A DNA stretch of 64,000 bases from Symmetrospora coprosmae. Taxonomy: Eukaryota > Basidiomycota > Cystobasidiomycetes > Symmetrosporaceae. The notes under the pieces were generated by a model. The model did no database searches and was not told the DNA's origin. It saw only the letters and a program-made list of their open reading frames with translations. The DNA lies in the NCBI GenBank assembly GCA_008802785.1, contig VUYT01000054.1, forward strand, positions 1-64,000, given 5' to 3'. The first letter of the stretch is position 1, and every line of letters starts with the position of its first letter. Shown here piece by piece: positions 1 through 11,288 of this stretch. The translations under genes and the position numbers were made by a program.

Positions 1-72
1 TACACTCTTTCCCCCCCCCCCCGCCAAACCACCCACCTTCATCCCCTTGACAAATTACAGCAGTGGCATAGC

Positions 73-1698
73 ATGGGCAACTGCAAGTCTTCCCTCCAGG
101 CAGATGAAGGCGTCGGGCTGGACTCGCTGCAGGTCGCGGAAGTCATCGAGAGAAAGCGACGGAATAAGACGATCGACAGGGAGCTCAAAGAGCTGGAGAA
201 GCGCCTGGCGTCAGAGGCCAAGATATTGCTGCTGGGCGCAGGCGAGTCGGGAAAGACGACCGTTCTGAAGGTGGGTCTCGCTGAACGATGTCTAGTGCGG
301 AAGTCCGGCTGACTGCCATTCGGGAGATCCATAGCAGATGAAAGTGATACACGGGATCGGCTTCACGAACGAAGAGACGGAAGGCTACCGGCGACAGTGC
401 TTCACTAATTTATGGGAGGCGATGCGTGTCTGCCTGGAAACAATGCAGGAGCGGGGGATAAGGCTTGCCGATAATGCGAATCGAGTCAGTCGCTGACTTC
501 CAACTGCACCTTCGCTCAGACTGCCAGCTGATTTGCCCTTCGCCTCGCAGGAACACTTATATCTATTCGAGGAGGTGCCATTGCTAGAACCTCGCCACGG
601 TTACCCAGACGTATACCGAATCGCAATGAAGCGACTCTGGGACGACGCAGGTGTACAGACCGTCATCGAGGAGCACGGGATATACGTTAGCATACCGGAC
701 AATATGTCATAGTAAGCTGATCCCAGCCCCCACAGCGAATGTGTGGATAGCCTGATGACTGCGATACCCGTGAGATCAGTCTCTACCATAATCTAGACCG
801 CCTCTTTCAGCCTGGCTTCGTGCCAACATACGATGATGTGCGCCATGCATTCCGCATCGCGTCAGCATTCGTGACGTACTGAGGCGGCGTACCGCAGATC
901 CTCCGAGTGCGTGGCCAGACCACAGGAGTTCACGAGACAATCTTCGCATATCGAAGCTTGACATATAAGTGAGCACGGCTGGCTCTCTTGTCGTCGACAA
1001 ACGCTGAACTGACTACTCTCACCGTGCAGAATTTTCGACGTCGGCGGACAGCGGAGCGAGCGGCGCAAGTGGATCCACTACTTTGAGGTGCCTTGAGCGG
1101 ATGCCCGGTGCTTACCGCGATGAAGCTGATTACATTTTCCGCACGCCAGAATGTCACGGCAGTGTTATTTCTAGTGGCATTGTCGGGCTATGACCAAGGC
1201 CTCATTGAAGATAGAGATTCAAATCAAGTGCAAGAAGCGCTTATGCTCTTTGATGCGATCTGCAATTCGACCTGGTTTGTGCGGACGTCGATGATCCTGT
1301 GAGTTCCTGTGAGTTGGCGTTGCCGAAGCAATCTAGGCCCGGTACTGACGAAAGTGCTTCCGGGCCAGCTTCCTTAACAAGATGGACATTTTCACGGGGA
1401 AGGTGCTCACGAGTCCAGTCTCGTCTCACTTTCCCGACTACAAAGGCAAAGACGGGGACTTAGACGCAGCGCGAGAGTACTTCAGGCAGCGCTTTACGAC
1501 ATTGAATCGGTCATCTAGCAAGCAGGTGTATTGTAAGTGCGGTGTACTGCAATGACTGGGAAAGTTGCTAATTTCATGTCATCTATCATTCATCAAGGCC
1601 ATTTCACAACGGCTGTCGACACGACGCTGATCAAGGTGGTCATGATCAGCGTGCAGGATTCGATTTTGCTGAGGAATTTGGCCTTCACCACCTTCTGA
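73..1698 (+). CDS. Heterotrimeric G-protein alpha subunit
   Basis: GTP-binding alpha subunit of a membrane-associated heterotrimeric G protein, in fungi usually coupled to pheromone or nutrient receptors. The start MGNCKSS carries the N-myristoylation Gly and a palmitoylation Cys. The P-loop GAGESGKTT lies near residue 50, followed after intron 271-334 by QMKVIHG. Switch I is RVRGQTTGVHETIF, switch II is FDVGGQRSERRKW, the guanine-binding motif is FLNKMDIF, and the TCAT-like loop is CHFTTAVDT. I place seven introns, including 485-550; removing them leaves one open frame, and the apparent stop near 884 lies inside an intron. The tail after the last helix is LLRNLAFTTF, without the usual GLL/GIL-type end or a cysteine four residues from the C terminus. 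Very likely functional; the subtype (Gpa1-4) is not assigned. Confidence 0.93.
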
Positions 1699-4626
1699 GC
1701 TTGCGTCAAGAAACTCAAGATATTCAACGCGGACACATAGATGAGAAGGTGACGCGCACGCTAGAGAGAAGGCACTCTAGCACACGAGCCATGTGTAGTA
1801 TCTAGGTTCTAGGCTGTGTTGTGTGTCCTCCCGCCGTGACGAAGCGGCCAGGGCTGAGAACATGATTGGTGCTTGCGCATGCCTTGCGTTTGACATGGAC
1901 CAATGCCCGGCACTTATGCAATAACATGTCAGTAAGCCGGCTGCACGCTCAGGCGGTCGAGCCGCGTTTCCCTCGGGAAGGATGCGGTGCCCACTGTCCA
2001 GGCCAGCAAGTCAGGCACCAGGTCGGACAGGGGTGACGAGGATTACAGCATGATGTGCACATATCCCTGATAGGTACTGCATGTGCCTGTCATCGTAATC
2101 AAGTCCGCATGGCCGAGCCCGCCCGGCAGCTACCGGGGCAGCATATCCAGTTCACGGTGGAGGATCACTCGGTCGCAGACCGCATCTTCGCATCCTCGCG
2201 TCTCCGCATCTCTGCGCCCAACTGGACAGGAAGACCGAGACCTAGATGTTACCCCAGCTGTGGTGGGTGGGAGCACGTAAGTAACGCTCAGGCCGCTCGG
2301 TCATCGTAAGATCGTTCTCTGTTTGCCGAAATGCGCGATGGGTCCGGAAGTCCATTGTAAGGCGCAGACAAGCTGACCCTCACTAGGTGTAGATAGTGTT
2401 CCTTAGTTGAGGCGGGTCTTGCTGTTGTCGTTCGCTGGCTTGTAGCGTAGTCTTTGTGAGTGGCAAAGGTCGCAAGTTAAAACCGTGAGCTTCGCTATAT
2501 ATGTCACTGAGCAAAGGCAAGAGCATCTATGTACAACGAAGGGTATACACTAACTATGCACTGTCCTCCTGTCCTGCTCTGCCCTTGCTCCATTGAACGC
2601 GTCCTATTGACGCGTGCGCCAGGCTCATGCTAAATAGGGGGTGGCGGCCCGGGACCTGCCTGAGCGATCTTGACGCTTACATCCATGCAAGTTGAGATCC
2701 GGCAGGGCGAGAAAGGCAAGATGAGCTGGCAAAATACAAGGATGAAAGGATGCCAGTGTAATGTTGCCGAGACTGCAGGTAGAGAGGCTGCAAGCACTGC
2801 CGATCCTTCTGTACGTTCGTATACCCATCACGTCAAGGGAAGATTCCGTCTTGACCTGCGGCCCTCATCTTCAATGCCCAGCTCCGGCCTGAACTGCCTT
2901 CCTATCCCTCAAGCGCACGCAATCCCGCGCGATTCGTACGGTACCTGACCGGTACCTGTACTCGACACATCATGGGTCGACGATAACAATCTGCCTTGAC
3001 GCTCTGTGTTCAGATGCTTGGACGCAGCCTGGCCACTACTGAAGAGATCCTTCCCCAGTGCCGACACGGGGCTATCTCGGTCGTAAAAGAACGTCCAGGT
3101 ATGACTCTTCGTTTTCGTCGCATCGAGCGCATGCAAGAACAGTACAACTTTCGTTTGCGTACGCATTTGATAATTTCATGCCATTCGAGCGGGCGACGAT
3201 GCCGCTTCTGCAGGCGGCGGTTCGCAACGGTTCACTGCAGATCAGGCACCGAGAGATCGTCATTGCCAAGACTGGAGCTTTCTCTGAATGGTTACGGGCC
3301 TGACGCATATAATCAGACCGCCCTACTGCTGTTAGTGCTATCTCTGTTGGAAAAGCATACCCCGCAGTATTAAAAACGCCTTGGCTCCTCCCGTGCAGCT
3401 CGTGCGAAGACTCGGCAACAGGCCGAGGCCGTTGTGTGAGACTCTTTCGCCTTATCCCCTTTGCGGAGGAGGAGGATCTGCACAAGAGAGCTGGGCACTG
3501 AGGCCAATGGGAAGCAGCACAGAGCAGGAATGTTGTCCGTGTGGACCGTATGCGCCTCGATTTCGCACGGGGGCTTGTGACTTGTGTGCTTTGCCTGCAC
3601 ATGTCTCGCGGGTGCGCCTGGTGCCTGCGCGTCCACGGCCGCTTCCGTTTATCATTCCGAAGAGCGGAGACGGAGGTCCATCGCTTCGGCATTACATCTC
3701 CAAAGGAAGGCGATGATGCTGCACAAGTGTATGCGTGGAAATTGGGCTACCGGTACGGCCGCAAATGTTGCAGCTATTGCCATGCCCCAGAACCGGCTGA
3801 TCCAGAGGACGGCAATCATGGGTTGAGGCGCCTCCGAGACCGGTCTACACAAGTATCCAGCTTGCACCGATCCGCACCGGCGGCAAACTGAGACGGGGCG
3901 CTCGCAAGAGGCCCAGGTCTCCCACCCTCAGATCCGGCAATGAGGCCTTCCCCTCTGTGCGCATCGTCATGTGAGTCGGGCGTGATTGGCGATAAACGCC
4001 GACGACGTTGCCAGCGTCCCGAAAGGACGCGCTCTTCCCTGCTGCTGCGGTTCTCCCCTATGATCACGACCCGATACCCGGCAGGAGACCCTCACCACGA
4101 AGCAGTCACCGACGATTCCTTCCTTCTCAGTCCATCGGCCTTTCCACAGCCCTAGCTCGGACGCTCTTCCTTGCGCTTACCGGATCTGCCCCTACTGCGC
4201 TGGTCACACCATCGCGAAAAGGAGGGAGGAGTATCTCAAAAGGCTGATACGAACACACAAGTCCATGGCCAGTCCATGGCCACGCAGACATCGCAAAGAC
4301 TGGGAATATATATAAGCTCGCTGGGACGAGACGACAAGAGGCACGGCCAGAATAGTGCTCGGCGCCGACAGGCCTCTCTTCATATCGCAAGGTCAGTCGG
4401 GTCTCCCCATTCTTCGCAAATCGGGACACGGCCTCCGGACCGCTCTTATCGAAGGAGCTCGCATGAAGCGACCCGCAATTGCATAACACTCCACTGACAT
4501 CCATTGGTACCCTCATTAATTCGTTCGTAACGATGTTTTGCAGACTGTGAGCGTTGATCTGATCCGACCTGGTCCGGCGCAAACGGCAGGAAAAGATAGA
4601 TATAAGCCCACACAGAAAGTCACTGG
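1699..4626. other. Long intergenic region between the G-alpha and HMG genes
   Basis: About 2.9 kb in which I could not build a convincing gene. Open frames of up to 206 codons occur on both strands, but they overlap one another, are rich in Arg and Ser, and lack recognisable motifs or consistent splice joins. It probably holds the 3' end of the G-alpha transcript and the promoter of the HMG gene. A small unrecognised gene cannot be excluded. Confidence 0.4.
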
Positions 4627-6813
4627 ATGCACAATGACTACAACACAACGTGCTCTTCGTCGTCAGTGGATGCATGCGGTACGCGCTACCGCACCGACAC
4701 GGGCGAAACGAGCCTGGACTCGCTGTACACGGGGGGAAGCCCAACGAGCGGGAGCATCTCGCTCCTCGCGCCTGCAGATCCCAATGCCACGGAGATCCAG
4801 TTCCCGTGGAGTCCGCCCGCGCTTGCTGCCGTCAGCGCGATGTCTTCGCCCTCATCGGCAGCGGCAGCGTACGGAGGGTGCGTCCAGGAGTGGAACATAA
4901 TGACCCCCGCCATCACAGCGGTGGATGCTGGGACTGCGGCTGGATATTCAGCTGCCCCGCCAGACCCACCTGCAGGAATGGTCAAGCGCGTCCCGCGCCC
5001 GCCCAACGCATGGATTCTGTATCGCTCCGACTGCATCCAGAAGATGCGCGCCGAGATGCCCGAGGGAGCACGCAAGCCGACTCAGGCGGATCTGTCGAAG
5101 CAGTTCGGAGAGCAGTGGAGAAACGAGTCGAAGGAAGTAAAGACGAGCTACGAGAGATTGGCAGAGGCCGCGAAGGAAGAGCATGCATAGAAGCATCCTG
5201 GTGAGTCGTGCTCGCTCGTCCCAAAGGTTTTGCCATGCTCGCTGAAACGAAGCCTCCGTTGCCTATACTCGAAGCTTGGAAGTTCTGCCGGAAGCAAGCC
5301 AAACAGACTAATGGCAAAGCAGCCGGTTCGCGCAAAGCGGCCACGCCAGCGGCCGAGCCCGCGACCGAGCGGACTCGCCTAGGGCCATACCTCGTACAAG
5401 GCAGTCGGGGGTCCCAGAAAACCCATTCAGACGGCATGATCACGATTCTCCCGCCCATGGCGCCGGCCGGGTTGCCTTGGTACTTTATTAACGAGTCATT
5501 AGACCTGCCACATCAGGGACAGCAGATCCTCTGCCAGGACTGGCAATCTCCCAACCAGCCGCAGCATCATGTTCAGCAACAATCACAGTCGCAGCCATAC
5601 GCTGTCTTTCCGGTGCAGCACATGCGCCAGTACCCACAGCAGACACAGACGGGAGCCGCACGGCTGCAGCAGGTATCGCCTCAGCCGCTTAATGCCGTTC
5701 CGCCCTGCCCTTGGCGCGAACTTCCGGAGTGCATTACACGTTCTCGGTCGTGCACGCGCCTGGTCCAAAACACCAGCAAGGATACCAGGCTCGCCGACGA
5801 CGGCCATCGGTGCGCCAAATTATTGAGCCCCGCCTATACAACGGAGAGGGTCTGCACGACACGCTGGCCCGCCGCAGCTCGTCGGCTGTCGAGTTGTTCA
5901 ACATCTACAACCGGCGACAGAAGCGCAGTCCAGCGCAGCCCGGGCTGCAGACCTCCATCCCGAAGGATGGGCAGGGTGACGCACTACAGCAGCAAGGCGG
6001 ACAGATACATCTCGACAACAATAATGAACTCGGCAATCAGCAGCAGTCCCAGCAGCAGCAGCAACAGCAGCAGGCATTGCATCAAATACAGGTCAGCCAG
6101 TACCCGCAGCAGCATTCGCAAGAACAGGCGCATCAGCATCAGCACCACTATTCGGTGCCTCAGTATCGCACTACAACCAATGTGCTCCCCTTCGACATCC
6201 AGGCGCACTCGCTGCCCGCGTTCAGGCCCTTTGGCATGCCTTCGTCTGCATCGCCGCAGCTTAGCTATCCGCCCTGGCAACAGCAGCAGGCGGACGGAAG
6301 CGGCAGTCAACAATCGAAACCTTTGTCGTCCTTCCAACAGCTTGATGTGAGCAATTTTCTAAAAGCTGAGACTGCGGGGGACCAGCGAGCGACTGACCCT
6401 CTCGACATTCAATCCGCTCGAGCAGCTGTCGCAGTTCACTTGGCTGCAGCCGCACGTTACCTCTCCAACAAAACCCTCCCCCACCGATCCTAGCGCGTCT
6501 GGCACGACCCTGCCAGACTGGCTACTCCCGTTCGGCCAGGTGAGGATCCGCCAAGACGACGTCGCCGGTACGCCGCTGCTTGACTTCTTGACGAGGCTAA
6601 GCGCGAGTGCGAATGCTCATGCTACCGAGACCTACGTGCAAGAGCTGATGCTGCCCGCGGTAAGTCGCGTCTATATTCCACTCTGTCTGTCCGGCGGCTG
6701 CGCTGACAATGATCTACCCTGTTCAGCCGACCGGTCTCTTTGCACAAAACATCGAAGAGCCGACGTACAGTCCGCTGAAAGGAGGCGAGGTTCCTTCAAA
6801 CTCATTTCCATAA
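4627..6813 (+). CDS. HMG-box (MATA_HMG type) transcription factor with Gln-rich tail; in-frame TAG
   Basis: DNA-binding transcription factor of the fungal mating/pheromone-response HMG class (Prf1 or mating-type HMG style). Exon 1 encodes a Ser/Ala-rich leader and then the box: RVPRPPNAWILYRSD, KQFGEQWRNES, EVKTSYERLAEAAKEEHA. The next codon is TAG (5188-5190). Beyond it the expected KHP residues, a GTGAGT donor at 5202 and, after splicing, AWKFCRKQAKQTNGK continue in the same frame. The tail is open through a phase-0 intron (about 5671-5776), a polyglutamine tract around 6040-6080 and further introns, ending at TAA 6811-6813 after GEVPSNSFP. Without read-through the product is 187 residues, box only. 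Upstream of the ATG lie about 2.9 kb of non-coding sequence. The downstream target set is not inferable. Confidence 0.8.
6020..6085 (+). repeat. CAG-rich polyglutamine-coding tract
   Basis: Imperfect CAG/CAA run inside the tail of the HMG-box gene that encodes a short polyglutamine stretch. Glutamine-rich stretches of this kind are common in transcription factor activation domains; the run is a candidate length-variable site. Confidence 0.85.
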
Positions 6814-7049
6814 ATCCGTTCGCAACACCCCAAGAACTGCAGCCTGTGAGATACCGGGTCGCCAACAGCATCGAGCCGCGAAGTGAGCTCATCTCGACAA
6901 CCCAAAGAACGCGGTCTCTACCGTATATTGACTGCATCGAAGTCGGCCCAGTGCAGATAGCCCATCATTCCCACTCTCTGTGACAGAACCTCGATGTGCG
7001 CGGCGGCCCGGATGTAGCAGTACCAGGGCCCGCGAGATTCACTCAGTCA

Positions 7050-7073
7050 TTTTCACACACACACACACACACA
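7050..7073. repeat. (CA)n microsatellite
   Basis: A run of about ten CA units lies in the intergenic space after the HMG gene. The surrounding stretch, 6814-7680, shows only short unsupported open frames and no motif I recognise. Confidence 0.9.
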
Positions 7074-7680
7074 ACGGTCAATGAGTGCGGCCCACTTGTT
7101 ATAGCATAACACAAACCATCTAAATTCTGGCATGCCGTGCTTCACCCAGCGGGATCGGCCCTTCTGCCCTTCTGCAGATCCCACATAGCCCCGCCGCTGC
7201 GACTCCCTGCCTTCGCCTGCTACGTCAGAGACGGAGAAGAAGGAGCCGCCCGACGCTCGATTTCCTGGAAGGGTCGCTCAGAATTTATACATCGCAATCA
7301 TGCAGCTCTTAGGGAAGGAATCATCTGATCTGAGGCAGTTATCATATCACCTTGCAGCAGATCTGCGTGCAGTACAGCAAGATGAGTCGCCGGCGAGACG
7401 ACATCGAAACCTTTTTTCGTGACATCCAGGCATCTTTAACGGAGGTCGAGCGTTCGTGTTAGATTGGCAGGTATCGCACGACGGGTTCTTCAGTCCGGCT
7501 TGTGCAGTCGGACCAGCTTCCATGCGTCTCTTGTGCCATTCCCCCCATAACGCATGCAGCAATGTTCCATGCGCTCAGCTCTGAGAGGGTAGCAAAGGGT
7601 GTCGGAGAGGTCAGGGCGCTGCTGTATGCAAAGAGCGCCGGACGAGACGAGAGTGAAAGCTGCCTTACCCGTTGCCAGCA

Positions 7681-8283
7681 CTAGAGCAGGAAAGGGACGA
7701 GCATAGCTGTACGTGCTCTGTAGCGCCGATACGCCTCTGTCAAACCGCTCCCCTCGAATTTCTGCTCTTCTGCAGTTGCAGCTCGCCAGTATATCCAGGT
7801 TGCGCCGACAAAGGCGCAGGACGGCATTGCGCTCGAGCTCGCGACTGCTGTCGCAGCGAAGTTGGCCAGGTACGAGGTGTAAAAAGGATGGCGAACAAGG
7901 CTATACGGGCCCGATGTGATCAGGTGATTGGGTGTGTCGCTCGAGTGTATGACCGTGAGTGGTTTGCTGTATGTGACCCTTGCCGTTGCTGCGAACAGCA
8001 GTGTGGACGTAGCGGCGAGCAGTAGCGAGACCGCCGACCGTGTGCTTGAGGGCGACAAATGGGTGAGAGCCCGGACCACGGACACGCCTGCCAGCGAAAG
8101 CCAGCTGACGGCAAAGACTAGGAAGCGACGTCCAGGCAGGTTCTCGGTGTCGGTCCGGAATAAGAGCTTGCCGGCGGCAATGAATATCAGGTGGTTTGCG
8201 AGCGCCCACTTGCCCGGCAGAGTGGACATGGCTGAATGTCGGAGCAGAGGCAGGCGCTCGGACGTGGACTTGCCCTCTCGCAC
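7681..8283 (-). CDS. ICMT/PEMT-like integral membrane methyltransferase, intact copy
   Basis: Single-exon gene for a 200-residue multi-pass membrane protein. The C-terminal half has the signature of the isoprenylcysteine carboxyl methyltransferase / phospholipid methyltransferase fold: SGPYSLVRHPFYTSYL, then EEQKFEGSGL and YRRYRARTAMLVPFLL. Two or three hydrophobic helices precede this. Known family members methylate prenylated cysteines (Ste14 on a-factor and Ras-like proteins) or phospholipid head groups; the substrate here is inferred only at family level. It stands divergently from the orphan gene at 8591 with about 300 bases between. A near-identical but broken copy lies at 17983-18585. 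Confidence 0.75.
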   Translation of the reverse strand: MREGKSTSERLPLLRHSAMSTLPGKWALANHLIFIAAGKLLFRTDTENLPGRRFLVFAVSWLSLAGVSVVRALTHLSPSSTRSAVSLLLAATSTLLFAATARVTYSKPLTVIHSSDTPNHLITSGPYSLVRHPFYTSYLANFAATAVASSSAMPSCAFVGATWIYWRAATAEEQKFEGSGLTEAYRRYRARTAMLVPFLL

Positions 8284-8448
8284 GCGTTGAGGACCACTCT
8301 CGAAACTGCTGCTGATATGGCAAGCGGGATGAGAGGATAAGACGCAATCGGCGCGAGATGAGGGAGAAGATTGACCACTGCTCCAACGGTTTGCATCCCC
8401 GCCCGTGGGGCCAGCTCAGAGACAGATCGGCAACGGGATTGAAAAGCG
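7683..8448. repeat. Duplicated segment, left copy
   Basis: Matches 17985-18750 at a constant offset of 10,302 bases, so there is no net indel. The first 120 bases are clearly diverged, mostly by transitions. Positions 7808-8172 show no difference from 18110-18474, and the remainder to 8448 has scattered changes. It spans the methyltransferase gene and part of its promoter, and similarity stops abruptly before the neighbouring orphan gene. Confidence 0.9.
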
Positions 8449-8590
8449 ACTCGAGGGGTCGAGGCCCTGTGCTGCTTAGTCACTGCGCATAAGTACTTCC
8501 GGCACATGAGCAGACCACTCTTGTGCTCGCTGCCTATACCTGCCTTCTTGTCGTGACGACCGTTCGAGCATCGCTTCAGGCATTCTCACA

Positions 8591-9422
8591 ATGGACGCAG
8601 CATCTTTTGCAGAACTGGCTCGCTGGATTCGACATGCAGTATCTGTTGAGGGACTGCACTTGTCGGTCCTCCGAGTCTCGTCCCCTCGTAAACGAGACGC
8701 CGAGCTCTTCAGTCGCGTATTCGAGTTCTGGAAGACTCATTGGTTCCGTCAAATGAAGTACGAGACGACAATTGCCTCAGTTGAGTTGCAGAAGCAACTA
8801 GAGAAATCATATATCGACATGTTTTTGTGTATGTTGTGTACGTTATGGACAAGCCAGGGCGAGCCCTTCAAAATGACCATCGCATTCCATACTTTCAGCC
8901 GCAGATAAGATCATCCTGCTTACTACGATGAAGGGGATTCTAGCTGTTGGCACGCTCCACTACTTGGACCTTGGAATGCTCAGCCAGAAACAGGACGCCC
9001 TACTCTCGTCTTTCGGAGCAGGGTGGTCCAAGATGCACGAAGACGAGGGAGTGCGCACCATATATTACGCTACGAACCTAGTTGCAGATCCAGCTGTGGT
9101 CATCAAAGGACCCTCGGCTGCGCTGGGCAGATTGTGCACAGTCGCTATAATGTGCGACTTCCTGGCGAGTGGCCTAGACATGGCACTTTGTCGGATGCGG
9201 AGAAAGACCCAGATGGACAAGCACGGTGAATTCGTTGGTGCCAAGAAAGAGGGAGAGGTCTACGTGCCGGGGAAAGGAGACGAAGTGGGAGATATAATGA
9301 CGATTCATCGGGACACAGCGATGTCTTTTCCCTTCGGGGGCTTAGGACCGAGCTTCGGCCAACTCTGGAGGGAGAGAGCCACCGCCTGGCACCAGGCCCG
9401 ACGACATCTAGCCAAGCTGTAG
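8591..9422 (+). CDS. Orphan paralogous family member 1
   Basis: Two-exon gene, intron about 8829-8904, encoding roughly 250 residues. I do not recognise the family. The start MDAASFAELARWIR is shared with the gene at 18887 and, more weakly, the gene ending at 9924. Other shared blocks are FWKTHWFRQMKY, VGTLHYLDL, a central ALGRLCTVAIMCDFLASGLDM and CRMRRKTQMD. There is no signal peptide or clear membrane span. Family-wide conservation of the intron site and of all blocks argues for a real protein. It is divergent from the methyltransferase gene and convergent with the third paralogue. Confidence 0.72.
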
Positions 9423-9923
9423 CTGTGGCAGACGGGGAGAGCAAAAGCATGGCTTGCTGGTCGAAGCTAGACTGCATAAGACAGACCTAGGGACGCAGAG
9501 TGTAGGTATAGTGGCATAAGTGGTTCGGCGACCGCGTCGACAGTCACCCGGACCTGCGCGCACTCACCAATAATCGTCGCTATTCCGTAACTTGTCATAC
9601 TCGTTCATCCCTCGGGTGTATTCGTCGCTACCTTCCTAATGTTGGCGCCGCCTGACGTCCCCGGACCGGATGTCGCGCTTCTCCGTACACCAGATACTGC
9701 CGAGAGAAAGCAGCGCAAGGCTTGAAATTAGGGTATCAGTGTTTCTTCGCAATCAGTGCGTACCGCTAATCGAAGAACCGCCTACGGCTGCCGACGTCTC
9801 TCATTCCTCGATGGAAAAGACATCCTCATCCCCCAGTGACCCCGCTAAATGTCGATCTCGCAAACAACATCGCCGACAGCACTAATATGTCTGTCTAGAC
9901 ACACCCCTGTACACGGCCGACTT

Positions 9924-10711
9924 TCATAGGCGCGCGCTTTCTGTGCCTTGATGGCATCGCGCGCCTTGAGATGCCTGGAAGAGCGTTCTGGCCATCTCTT
10001 GAGTAACTGCCATGATTTCAGCATCCTTGTCCTCAGTCCCGTCTGCTCGCAGTCCCTTCACTTCTCGCTTGTCCACGCTGGTTGCATTTCCCGCTTGTCC
10101 GCCTTTGCACTTGTTCCGGAAGACAGCGACGTGGCATCGACTGTCCAGAAGTACTTCCAGTATGGCGGCGATGTACAGTCGTTCAAGACTTTTGCAGTAA
10201 CCGTGATTTTGACGTTCAGGGTTCTCGATCAGATCTGTGCAGTACAGAACTGACGGGAAGCCGCGATTGAATCGCTTTGAGAGCCAGTCCGGTTTTGCCA
10301 CGAGCGCAGCTGAGGCGACGCGAGAAGTGTCCGACTCCTGGAGGTCCAAGACATGGAGGGTGCTTATCGCTACCGTCCCGTATCTATCGGAGACTACGAT
10401 GATCTTGCTCGGCTCTGTTTGCCTGATTGGATCAGTCGGAATGTCACAAATAGCGTTGGTGCTGCTCACGCACTTAGGAAGTCCTCCTCGCAACAGAGCC
10501 AGGCTTGCGCTGCGCCATTTGGAAAATATGTCCTAAACCTGCTGTCGCTCGTATTGGCCCAGGACTTCTTCCAGCGACTGTACGTCGTCATAAAGGCTTT
10601 CGTGTCCGCGTCCCCTGAAGATGGCAGGATCGCTACCGTAACGGACAGCCGTTCTGCTGCAATTGTTCTCTTCGCCCATCGCAGAACATGCATAAAGGCT
10701 GTGAAGTCCAT
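9924..10711 (-). CDS. Orphan paralogous family member 3 (most diverged)
   Basis: Two-exon gene on the minus strand. The ATG at 10711 gives MDFTAFMHVLRWAKRTI, alignable with the MDAASFAELARWIR start of its paralogues. Exon 1 ends after EEDFLSA, the intron (GTGAGC to CAG) keeps the frame, and exon 2 reads QTEPSKIIVVSDRYG, VAISTLHVLDL, SLERLYIAAILEVLLDSRCHVAVFR. The intron lies at the same place as in the other copies. It has diverged far more than the other two but is still open to its stop. Function unknown. Confidence 0.65.
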
Positions 10712-11288
10712 CCGCACAGATAGGCGTTGAGAGCAGGCTTGGAGCAGATATTCGGAAAGAGCTGCTGATGTGGTAGCGCTTGCCGGACGAGGTGAGTGCA
10801 GGAAGGGAGTCTAGTTACGAATGCAAGAAAGGAGACGCGCACATCGTCTGGAAAGGGTGCCATCATGCGAATGTCGGGAGGCTGAAGACAACTGGTTAGT
10901 CATGTCATCCTCAGCGCTCCCGTTGAGATGCCCGGACCTTCAGTCTGGCCCATTCCTGCCAGCTTCGAGAACCCGCTTAGCAGCCATCCTGGTGGGGAAG
11001 ATACAGACCCACACAGACCCCTGACCTAATACTTACCTGAAGTGTCTCGCGATCGTTCTCAGCCCTTCCCATCGGTCCGCCGGGAAGTGGGGCGGCTTGT
11101 CCAGCTCCCCAGCGGGTGACCCGCCCAGGTAGATCCCTCGTGGGTTCCCGAAGGCCCTGGCTAGCTGGCCAACGCAACACCCTCGCTGGCTGGCGCATTC
11201 AGCCGCATGCCAGGTCTGCGATCCAGTAACATTTGCGGCGCGCATCCTCCAATCCCTCACCTTGTGATCATTCGCCTCGAAAGCAATC

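Noticed and set aside
836-898. In-frame TGA in the G-alpha gene near 884
   Set aside because: It lies in a GT-AG intron whose removal gives the continuous family motif PTYDD-ILRVRGQTTG.
3072-3692. 206-codon minus-strand open frame between the G-alpha and HMG genes
   Set aside because: Arg/Ser-rich, overlapped by other long frames on both strands, no motif and no start or splice support.
5690-5790. Frame change inside the Gln-rich tail of the HMG gene, first read as a frameshift
   Set aside because: A phase-0 intron with GTATCG donor and CCAG acceptor explains it without any damage.
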